Shown in pieces: positions 1-3,677 of a DNA stretch of 12,105 nucleotides. The notes below the pieces were generated by a model that saw only the letters and a program-made list of their open reading frames with translations, made no database searches and was not told where the DNA came from. The DNA is from Candidatus Borkfalkia ceftriaxoniphila (lineage in GTDB: Bacteria > Bacillota > Clostridia > Christensenellales > Borkfalkiaceae). The stretch spans positions 13,660-25,764 of the forward strand of contig NZ_SDOZ01000001.1 in NCBI RefSeq assembly GCF_004134775.1. The letters are read 5' to 3'. The translations under genes were made by a program, and so were the position numbers. Position 1 is the first letter of the stretch. The number at the start of each line of letters is the position of its first letter.

Positions 1-312
1 GTCGGAACAAAGGAGGAACGAATTAAACGCATTACCGCTCTGGGCTTATCGCGGGAAGCGGCGGTCAAGGCAATAAAAGCGGAAGATGAATATAGGGCGC
101 GGGAGCAGCGTATACAATCCGCAATGCCGAAAAAGCCGACGGATGCACCGACATATACGGTTTGGGACAGCAAGCGGGGAAAGACGTTTGCGACGGTAGG
201 AGAAGCAAGTGCATATGCCGAAGAACACCGCAAAAAAACGGGCGAGATACTCACGGTCACGCAGACGAAGCGGAAGGCAACGCACGAATACGGCAAACGG
301 AGCAAGAAATGA
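1..312 (+). CDS. C-terminal part of an unrecognised basic protein (5' end outside window)
   Basis: The frame is open from base 1 to TGA at 310-312, giving at least 103 residues, so the gene begins upstream of the window. The visible part starts with a helical, charged segment (KEERIKRITALGLSREAAVKAIKA) and continues into a hydrophilic section with YTVWDSKRGKTFATVGEAS, then a Lys/Arg-rich tail ending in YGKRSKK. There is an internal ATG at 124 but no Shine-Dalgarno before it, and the frame upstream reads as natural protein, so 124 is not taken as the start. The basic tail would suit nucleic-acid binding, but that is inference. No family is recognised. Its position at the edge of an integrative-element-like arm makes a mobilisation or replication accessory protein possible, not shown. 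Confidence 0.55.
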   Translation, partial: VGTKEERIKRITALGLSREAAVKAIKAEDEYRAREQRIQSAMPKKPTDAPTYTVWDSKRGKTFATVGEASAYAEEHRKKTGEILTVTQTKRKATHEYGKRSKK

Positions 313-381
313 TCAACGGACGCGCGGAGGGCGTCAATCACTCTCTAATAGCAAATTTCCGCAGGAAAAAGGTCGGGCGGG

Positions 382-443
382 GCGCGGGATCCGCGCGGAA
401 AAGAAGGTGCGCGTATGCGCGCCTGCTCGTGCGGATCCCGCGC
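382..443. repeat. Nested GC-rich inverted repeat (stem-loop within stem-loop)
   Basis: GCGCGGGATCCGC at 382-394 is exactly the reverse complement of 431-443 (13 bp). Inside it, 406-412 pairs with 417-423 (7 bp with one G-T wobble, loop GTAT). It has no T-run, so it is not an ordinary terminator. It could be an RNA structure or a DNA processing site such as an oriT arm; the function is unknown. Confidence 0.6.
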
Positions 444-544
444 AGCGTCCGAGCCCTGCGGAAAGATGCGGGGAGTGATCATAACTAAGCATAACAACGT
501 GTGCAACCATGCGACCGTATAAAAAAATACGACCGCATCTATTT

Positions 545-573
545 CAAAAATTTGCGCTTGTCGCAAATTTTTG
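545..573. terminator. Perfect 12-bp A/T-rich hairpin, possible bidirectional terminator
   Basis: CAAAAATTTGCG (545-556) and CGCAAATTTTTG (562-573) are exact reverse complements around the 5-nt loop CTTGT. The stem carries its own T-run on both strands, as weak bidirectional terminators do. It is 230 bases past the left gene, so the assignment is uncertain. Confidence 0.4.
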
Positions 574-650
574 AACCCGCGCGATTTTGGCGGTGCGGCC
601 GAAAAATTTTCGGGCAAAATTTTGAGAGTAAAAAGAGGAGGTAAAAAGGC

Positions 651-902
651 ATGAGAGCGATCCGTCTGGAATCGATGCAAAATTTACACGTCGCGGAACT
701 GAACGTCCTTGTGATCCTGATCGACCGCCTCGGAACGGAAAGCAAGCGGCTTGACTATGCGGAACTCGCGGAAGAACTCGGATATTCGAGAAATACCATC
801 AAATACAATATTGATAAACTGGCGGAAGCCGGGCTGATATCGAAGGCGGGCGGGAAACTGACCGTGATACAAGATATCTTTGTAGAGATGCCGACGGGAT
901 AA
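651..902 (+). CDS. Small winged helix-turn-helix DNA-binding protein (83 aa)
   Basis: The ATG at 651 follows AGGAGGT (636-642) by 8 nt, which fixes the start. Residues 12-30 form a leucine-rich first helix (LHVAELNVLVILIDRLG). Residues 34-63 fit a helix-turn-helix, with LDYAELAEELGYS followed by the recognition helix RNTIKYNIDKLAEAGLI. SKAGGKLTV (64-72) fits the beta-wing. At 83 residues it is little more than the DNA-binding domain. The pattern is that of MarR/GntR-like winged helices, in which the phrase S-R-x-T-x-x-x-x-x-x-L-x-x-x-G-L-I is typical. It is probably a regulator of the element rather than an enzyme; target and ligand are unknown. It stands alone, with no close downstream gene and no visible terminator immediately after it. 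Confidence 0.8.
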   Translation: MRAIRLESMQNLHVAELNVLVILIDRLGTESKRLDYAELAEELGYSRNTIKYNIDKLAEAGLISKAGGKLTVIQDIFVEMPTG

Positions 903-1009
903 CGCCGGCGCTTTCCCTTAACGTCATAGATGCGGTTTCCTCGTCCTTGCCTTTGCGGCTTCCGCTCAAAAAGTCCGTGGTCTTGTCTGCCGTTCGAGCA
1001 AGGTGAAAA

Positions 1010-1267
1010 ATGACGTTGACGAACCTGCACGAATTAAGGCGCGTGCAGCCAAGCACAGCAAGCGGTTTGTATTTTTTCCGAAGAACAAAAAAATTGGAGG
1101 GCGTTGCGCTGCCGTGGCTGAGGCGGCGCAGGATCAGTCGGGTAATCGGAAATCGGGGGGAACGCGGTTTTCGCTGGCTGATCCCACAGAAGGCACAATC
1201 GAGTGTCATGCTGTATCTCATGCGCACAGGGAGCCCCGCGCCCAAAAGGGCGCGACAGAAGGACTGA
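1010..1267 (+). CDS. Doubtful small basic ORF (85 aa)
   Basis: ATG at 1010 follows an AAGGTG-like site by about 5 nt and reads to TGA at 1265-1267. The product is very Arg-rich (KKLEGVALPWLRRRRISRVIG) and ends MRTGSPAPKRARQKD, with no recognisable domain. The + strand here also carries a hairpin (1237-1254) inside the frame, and two other frames are equally open, so this may be structured non-coding DNA. It is kept because the start has a plausible ribosome-binding site. Confidence 0.22.
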   Translation: MTLTNLHELRRVQPSTASGLYFFRRTKKLEGVALPWLRRRRISRVIGNRGERGFRWLIPQKAQSSVMLYLMRTGSPAPKRARQKD

Positions 1268-1464
1268 AATAGCCATACAGGCGCAGCCTGTCAATCAATC
1301 TCGGCGGTGGCTGGAACTGAAACGCGGTTACAGTAGAACGATAAGGCTGATAAAGAAACAAAGCCTCGGCCGGAGCGGAAGAGCCGACCGAGCGAAGTAG
1401 CCAGCATAGGCGATCAATGGCAGAGTGCCGCCATTTGCGGCCGTGATCGGTACGGCAATCATAA

Positions 1465-1484
1465 TTTTCCAGTCAACTGGAAAA
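1465..1484. repeat. Palindrome copy 1, TTTTCCAGTCAACTGGAAAA
   Basis: Nine-base arms around CA form a perfect dyad. It sits 13 bp upstream of the ribosome-binding site of the 1511 gene and is followed by AT-rich TATAAATATTTT, the right place for an operator of that gene. Three more copies occur at 1924, 1999 and 2404. Confidence 0.75.
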
Positions 1485-1510
1485 AATATAAATATTTTGG
1501 AGGTTACATC

Positions 1511-1921
1511 ATGCAACAACAAACAAAGAAATTTAATTCGAAACCCTTCGGCGAAGTATGCCAAGAGTGGATCGGGTATAAGACGAAAACAACGTCGGAA
1601 CGGTTATTGGCGAATTATGAAATGTTTGATGCAGAATTTTTTTCGCCGTTCAGCGCGATGGCGATGAACTCAATGAATATAAAAAAGGCGGACAAGATTT
1701 TGCTATCCGTCCGTCAATATCCTTATGAAAAGCGGGCGGAGTTTGCCCGGCAAAATTGCTGCTCGCTGCATATGTTCGTCAAGATCACGCTTGGCGAGAT
1801 CGTGGATTATGCCATACGGAAAAATTACATGGAAAACAAAAAGGAACTCGTCAAGTTTTTTCGAGTGCAGAGAGATGCCGAGGGTGGTACATATCATAAA
1901 AGCAGGTTGCTATACAAGTAG
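1511..1921 (+). CDS. Orphan tyrosine-recombinase core-binding-domain-like protein (136 aa)
   Basis: Start ATG follows TGGAGG (1498-1503) by 7 nt. Residues 12-21 (PFGEVCQEWI), the LLANYEMFDAEFFSPF stretch (31-46) and CSLHMFVKITLGEIVDYAIRKNYM near residues 82-105 follow the usual order of a phage-integrase SAM-like core-binding domain: F-x-E-x-x-x-x-W, then Y-x-x-x-x-x-x-x-x-P, then a helix ending YA-x-K. The protein stops about 30 residues later, with no room for the catalytic R-H-R-H-Y domain, and that domain is not encoded downstream. It is either a truncated integrase or a free-standing DNA-binding protein. Dyads flank it: one before its ribosome-binding site and one overlapping its stop codon, so autoregulation is plausible. 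The domain match was read by eye and is moderate. Confidence 0.6.
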   Translation: MQQQTKKFNSKPFGEVCQEWIGYKTKTTSERLLANYEMFDAEFFSPFSAMAMNSMNIKKADKILLSVRQYPYEKRAEFARQNCCSLHMFVKITLGEIVDYAIRKNYMENKKELVKFFRVQRDAEGGTYHKSRLLYK

Positions 1922-1946
1922 AATTTTCCAGTTGACTGGAAAATTC
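1921..1946. repeat. Palindrome copy 2, overlapping the stop codon
   Basis: GAATTTTCCAGT (1921-1932) and ACTGGAAAATTC (1935-1946) form 12-bp arms around TG, the longest of the four copies. Its first base is the last base of the stop codon of the preceding gene. As RNA it would form a hairpin with little GC and no U-tail, so a protein-binding site fits better than a terminator. Confidence 0.75.
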
Positions 1947-1997
1947 TCGATCTTTTGTCTGACTTCGCGCCTGCGCCGACGCAAATTGGCAATGTAG

Positions 1998-2029
1998 TTT
2001 TTCCAGTCAACTGGAAAAATAAAGAAAAA
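1998..2029. repeat. Palindrome copy 3, within a 32-bp direct repeat
   Basis: Ten-base arms TTTTTCCAGT/ACTGGAAAAA surround CA (1998-2019). The identity with 2403-2434 continues through TAAAGAAAAA for 32 bp in all. It lies 27 bp upstream of the -35 box of the toxin promoter. The two copies bracket the toxin-antitoxin locus. Confidence 0.75.
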
Positions 2030-2046
2030 TCCCGCGCGAAAAAATG

Positions 2047-2075
2047 TTGAAAAATGGCGCGTGGTATGGTATAAT
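2047..2075 (+). promoter_or_regulatory. Strong promoter of the toxin mRNA
   Basis: TTGAAA (2047-2052), a 17-bp spacer and TATAAT (2070-2075) with TG at 2067-2068 make a near-consensus, TG-extended promoter. Transcription should start near 2082. A possible upstream ATG at 2044 lies inside the -35 region, so it cannot be the toxin start on this transcript. Confidence 0.85.
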
Positions 2076-2139
2076 AAGGATAAGCAATAGGGGCAGAGCC
2101 TTGATGGCGGTTAGCACTTCCGAAAAGGAGGTGGTTTTT

Positions 2140-2244
2140 ATGGGATATGATTATATTTTACTACTGGCGTTTCTTGTAGACGTCGGGTTAATACAATCTT
2201 TCCGCGTCACGAATGATAAAATCATTGTACACATAAAAAAATAA
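2140..2244 (+). CDS. Small hydrophobic type I toxin-like peptide (34 aa, Fst/holin-like)
   Basis: ATG at 2140 follows AAGGAGGT (2125-2132) by 7 nt. The product begins MGYDYILLLAFLVDVGLIQS and ends in a charged tail VTNDKIIVHIKK: a single membrane segment of about 17 residues plus a short cytoplasmic-type end. Size, topology and locus layout match small type I membrane toxins (Fst of pAD1, holin-like toxins of Firmicutes), which depolarise the membrane when over-produced. The mRNA runs from about 2082 to a bidirectional terminator at 2236-2278, roughly 200 nt. A convergent antisense RNA overlaps its 3' end. A longer frame from 2044 (66 aa) is rejected because it starts upstream of the transcript. 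The role is inferred from layout; sequence identity to a named toxin is not claimed. Confidence 0.75.
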   Translation: MGYDYILLLAFLVDVGLIQSFRVTNDKIIVHIKK

Positions 2245-2278
2245 CCGCCCACGTTAGCACCGATGGCGGTTATTTTTT
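2236..2278. terminator. Bidirectional terminator shared by toxin mRNA and antisense RNA
   Basis: A 14-bp perfect stem (2236-2249 with 2265-2278) contains AACCGCC/GGCGGTT, with a 15-nt loop. It ends in six T on the + strand and seven T on the - strand, so it serves both convergent transcripts. The stop codon of the toxin (2242-2244) lies within the left arm. Confidence 0.9.
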
Positions 2279-2320
2279 ACCGAACATAGGCTAACCGTTT
2301 AAAGGTTTTGCCCTTGTTGT
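2236..2320 (-). ncRNA. Antisense RNA antitoxin of the type I locus (about 85 nt)
   Basis: A leftward promoter at 2327-2355 should start RNA near 2320, ending at the shared terminator near 2236. It is fully complementary to the toxin mRNA 3' end. In addition, its terminator-loop region can pair with the toxin 5' leader, because 2262-2272 repeats 2103-2113 (GATGGCGGTTA) and 2253-2260 repeats 2110-2117 (GTTAGCAC). In the Fst par locus, such direct repeats let the short RNA II block translation of RNA I; the same logic is inferred here. Confidence 0.7.
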
Positions 2321-2326
2321 GGTTTT

Positions 2327-2355
2327 ATTATAGCACGGCTTTTTATAAAAGTCAA
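2327..2355 (-). promoter_or_regulatory. Strong leftward promoter of the antisense RNA
   Basis: Read on the - strand: TTGACT (2355-2350), a 17-bp spacer, TATAAT (2332-2327), with TG just before the -10. It points toward the toxin gene. Its strength is comparable to the toxin promoter, as needed for an antisense antitoxin. Confidence 0.85.
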
Positions 2356-2380
2356 CATTTCATGCAAAAGATTTTTAGAG

Positions 2381-2407
2381 GCGCGGCCCGATAGGGCGGC
2401 GCTTTTT
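2381..2407 (+). terminator. GATA-loop terminator 1
   Basis: A 9-bp GC stem with one mismatch (2381-2389 with 2394-2402), tetraloop GATA and five T (2403-2407). The T-run is shared with palindrome copy 4. A near twin occurs at 3048-3077. No + strand gene ends just before it. Confidence 0.65.
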
Positions 2408-2434
2408 CCAGTCAACTGGAAAAATAAAGAAAAA
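2403..2434. repeat. Palindrome copy 4, second copy of the 32-bp direct repeat
   Basis: Identical to 1998-2029 over 32 bp, comprising the TTTTTCCAGT/ACTGGAAAAA dyad and the TAAAGAAAAA tail. It lies just past the stop codon of the leftward XRE gene, whose coding sequence ends at 2439. Confidence 0.75.
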
Positions 2435-2438
2435 AGGA

Positions 2439-2711
2439 TCAATCTTCCTCGCAAATAGCGGTGGCGATATAGTCTGCATCAAAAAAATCGGATAAAGAAA
2501 TATTGATTGCATCGCAAAGCAATTTGAGCGTTTGAACTCTCGGGCATCCCGAAGTTTTTTTCATAATTCCGTATACCGTCGAGGGCGTGATCCCTGCTTT
2601 GATGCTCCACTTGGGCAAGGGGATATTGTGAAAGTGCGACAACTCATCGATTCTTTTAATAATGGCGTCAGTCAATGTCATGTATTCGTTTGTATCAATC
2701 TTTTTACTCAT
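2439..2711 (-). CDS. XRE-family helix-turn-helix repressor (90 aa)
   Basis: The product MSKKIDTNEYMTLTDAIIKR... has an XRE fold: helix 1 DAIIKRIDELSHFHNI, helix 2 PLPKWSIKAGI, recognition helix TPSTVYGIMKK, then the typical VQTLKLLCDAINISLSDFFDADY. The frame stays open to 2852, but the extra 47 residues are hydrophobic, atypical, and overlap a divergent promoter, so the start at 2711 is preferred; the Met at 2681 is the alternative. Neither has a Shine-Dalgarno. A TATAAT on the - strand (2723-2718) would start RNA at about 2711, so the mRNA may be leaderless, as known for some phage repressors. Dyads at 2728 and 2754 are candidate operators. It is a paralogue of the XRE proteins at 10254 and 10770 (shared F-hydrophobic-D-D/A-D ending). 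Confidence 0.8.
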   Translation of the reverse strand: MSKKIDTNEYMTLTDAIIKRIDELSHFHNIPLPKWSIKAGITPSTVYGIMKKTSGCPRVQTLKLLCDAINISLSDFFDADYIATAICEED

Positions 2712-2717
2712 ATGAAT

Positions 2718-2764
2718 ATTATACGTATTCAGACTGAAAAAATCGCGCGGAAATACAGACTGTA
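2718..2764 (-). promoter_or_regulatory. -10 box and twin operator dyads of the XRE gene
   Basis: The - strand TATAAT lies at 2723-2718. Upstream are two perfect 11-bp palindromes sharing CAGACTG: TTCAGACTGAA (2728-2738) and TACAGACTGTA (2754-2764), centres 26 bp apart. The first lies between the -10 and -35 positions, ideal for autorepression. No good -35 box is visible. Confidence 0.55.
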
Positions 2765-2792
2765 AATCAAGTCTTAAATATTGTAATAATTG

Positions 2793-2821
2793 TTGACAAA
2801 ATATATGGGGTATGGTAATAT
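2793..2821 (+). promoter_or_regulatory. Consensus rightward promoter divergent from the XRE gene
   Basis: TTGACA (2793-2798), a 17-bp spacer, TAATAT (2816-2821), with TG at 2813-2814. Transcription should start near 2828. The next gene is almost 400 bp downstream, behind two terminators. Confidence 0.8.
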
Positions 2822-2827
2822 GATAAT

Positions 2828-2982
2828 ACCCGAGAATTGTGTGCAAGTGCATCCAGTTTTTAATATTATTCTTAATTTTCTAATTTACAATTTTCAATTT
2901 TAAAGCCGTATCTAACGGAACCAATCGCCGGCTCGGGGGGGCAGATCGACCTATCGCAAAATCGCAATAGGTCGATTTTTTT
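2828..2982 (+). ncRNA. Candidate small RNA or attenuated leader (about 155 nt)
   Basis: It is bounded by the strong promoter at 2793-2821 and a clean terminator at 2945-2982, with no supported ORF between. The predicted 5' end carries CCCGAG (2829-2834), complementary to CTCGGG (2932-2937), so the RNA could be closed by a long-range stem around an AU-rich interior. It may be a stand-alone sRNA or a leader whose terminator gates the 3213-8827 genes. No known RNA family is recognised. Confidence 0.5.
2945..2982 (+). terminator. Intrinsic terminator of the small RNA
   Basis: ATCGACCTAT (2945-2954) pairs perfectly with ATAGGTCGAT (2967-2976). An inner GC/GC pair surrounds a short loop, and seven T (2976-2982) follow. 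Confidence 0.85.
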
Positions 2983-3047
2983 ATAGAACAAATCTATCCC
3001 TATATTACTAGTTTTTAAGAATTTAATAGTTGATGCGTAAATTTGTG

Positions 3048-3077
3048 AGGCGTTTCCCGATAGGGCAGCGCCTTTTT
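3048..3077 (+). terminator. GATA-loop terminator 2
   Basis: AGGCG (3048-3052) pairs with CGCCT (3069-3073). An inner CCC/GGG closes a GATA tetraloop, and five T (3073-3077) follow. The design and much of the sequence match the hairpin at 2381-2407, indicating a duplicated terminator cassette. The gap 2853-3212 otherwise holds only the small-RNA unit and the promoter/leader signals listed here. Confidence 0.75.
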
Positions 3078-3139
3078 CTTTTCAAAATTTAATAAAATAA
3101 AAAAGAGTATTATGGAAACTTTTTAGTTTAAGTACAGTA

Positions 3140-3145
3140 TATAAT
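3140..3145 (+). promoter_or_regulatory. Candidate -10 box for the lipoprotein operon
   Basis: A perfect TATAAT lies 68 bp before the GTG start, beyond both upstream terminators. No convincing -35 hexamer is present (AACTTT at 17 bp). The direct repeat AGTACA (3131-3136 and 3149-3154) brackets it and could be a regulator site. Confidence 0.45.
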
Positions 3146-3160
3146 TTAGTACATTACATT

Positions 3161-3172
3161 TAAGGAGGTGAT
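3161..3172 (+). promoter_or_regulatory. Twelve-base perfect anti-SD complement without a usable start
   Basis: TAAGGAGGTGAT matches the full 3' end of 16S rRNA. The only ATG nearby (3171) overlaps it, far too close for normal initiation, and would encode just MDSKIII before TAA (3192-3194). The working Shine-Dalgarno of the lipoprotein gene is a separate AGGAGGT at 3201-3207. It may act as a ribosome standby or decoy site or be the relic of a lost gene start. Confidence 0.5.
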
Positions 3173-3212
3173 GGATTCAAAAATTATTATATAAAATAAA
3201 AGGAGGTAAATT

Positions 3213-3677
3213 GTGAAAAGAAAAATTTGGGCAACGTTTTTAGTGATATTTGTATTCAGCATGATTACTTTTGTTTTTTTTGGTTGTGGAGAAAAAAATC
3301 CGTATCCAAATCGGCAGCATATAACGATGCTGATCGTCGAACATGAGTATGATAAAAGAGAAGATGCTTATTGTGAACTGACCGAGAAAGAAAACCATAA
3401 AACAATAGAAATCGAGTTTGATGGGCGATATAGATATTTTATGGTACTTGCTTTATTTGAGGATGGTACAATTAAACATTTAACGGATGAAAATAGGATT
3501 ACATGTGATGTAATGCACTATATTTCTCCGGAGGGCGAAATTGATTATAGTCCGAAAGATGGAATTTATGAAATCGGTACTTATGAGATTCGTTTTGTGA
3601 TGAAGCCAGATAGCACATTGGTATTTCCTTTTACAGGAAGATTAACGGTGAATATTTTACCAAGGGAGAATTTTTAA
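3213..3677 (+). CDS. Small lipoprotein encoded upstream of the giant secreted protein (154 aa)
   Basis: The GTG start at 3213 follows AGGAGGT (3201-3207) by 5 nt. The product opens MKRKIW, then a hydrophobic core (ATFLVIFVFSMITFVF), then FFGCGEK. Cys25 after F-F-G is a plausible, slightly non-canonical lipobox, so the mature protein would be a lipid-anchored extracytoplasmic protein of about 130 residues. The mature part is rich in alternating hydrophobic/polar segments (TYEIRFVMKP, FPFTGRLTVNILP), suggesting a single beta-sandwich. No named family is recognised. Its TAA overlaps the ATG of the next gene by one base (TAATG, 3675-3679), so the two are co-translated. It may be the membrane-bound partner or assembly factor of the giant protein, which lacks an anchor of its own. 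Confidence 0.75.
   Translation: MKRKIWATFLVIFVFSMITFVFFGCGEKNPYPNRQHITMLIVEHEYDKREDAYCELTEKENHKTIEIEFDGRYRYFMVLALFEDGTIKHLTDENRITCDVMHYISPEGEIDYSPKDGIYEIGTYEIRFVMKPDSTLVFPFTGRLTVNILPRENF

Larger units (their letters stand above)
313..650. other. Intergenic stretch with several inverted repeats
   Basis: No convincing gene is present; the overlapping frames here look like noise. It holds a nested GC-rich hairpin (382-443), an A/T-rich perfect hairpin (545-573) and a short dyad CCGAAAA/TTTTCGG (599-613). It ends in the AGGAGGT ribosome-binding site of the next gene (636-642). No clear sigma-A promoter is visible. Confidence 0.5.
903..1510. other. Structured, largely non-coding region upstream of the integrase-like gene
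   Basis: No well-supported gene lies here; one weak ORF is listed separately. The + strand can form CGCGCCC-AAAA-GGGCGCG (1237-1254), ACAGGC-GCA-GCCTGT (1277-1291) and a 9-bp stem with one mismatch, CTCGGCCGG/CCGACCGAG (1365-1373 with 1384-1392). It ends with a TTTTCCAGT..ACTGGAAAA palindrome (1465-1484) and the TGGAGG ribosome-binding site (1498-1503) of the next gene. The density of short GC hairpins suggests a transcribed leader or structured RNA, but no promoter or U-tailed terminator bounds it. Confidence 0.4.

Noticed and set aside
46..285. Leftward frame opposite the left-edge gene
   Set aside because: The + strand frame is open from base 1 with better protein character; the leftward one is Arg/Cys/Phe-rich noise without a ribosome-binding site.
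799..1245. Leftward 148-aa frame
   Set aside because: It overlaps the well-supported winged-helix gene, lacks a ribosome-binding site and a domain, and has Arg/Ser/Pro-rich composition typical of antisense frames.
2044..2139. Longer 66-aa start for the toxin peptide
   Set aside because: The ATG at 2044 lies in the -35 region of the promoter, upstream of the expected RNA start; the ATG at 2140 has the strong ribosome-binding site.
2712..2852. 47-residue N-terminal extension of the XRE protein
   Set aside because: It overlaps a consensus divergent promoter and candidate operators, has no ribosome-binding site, and precedes the normal start of the fold.
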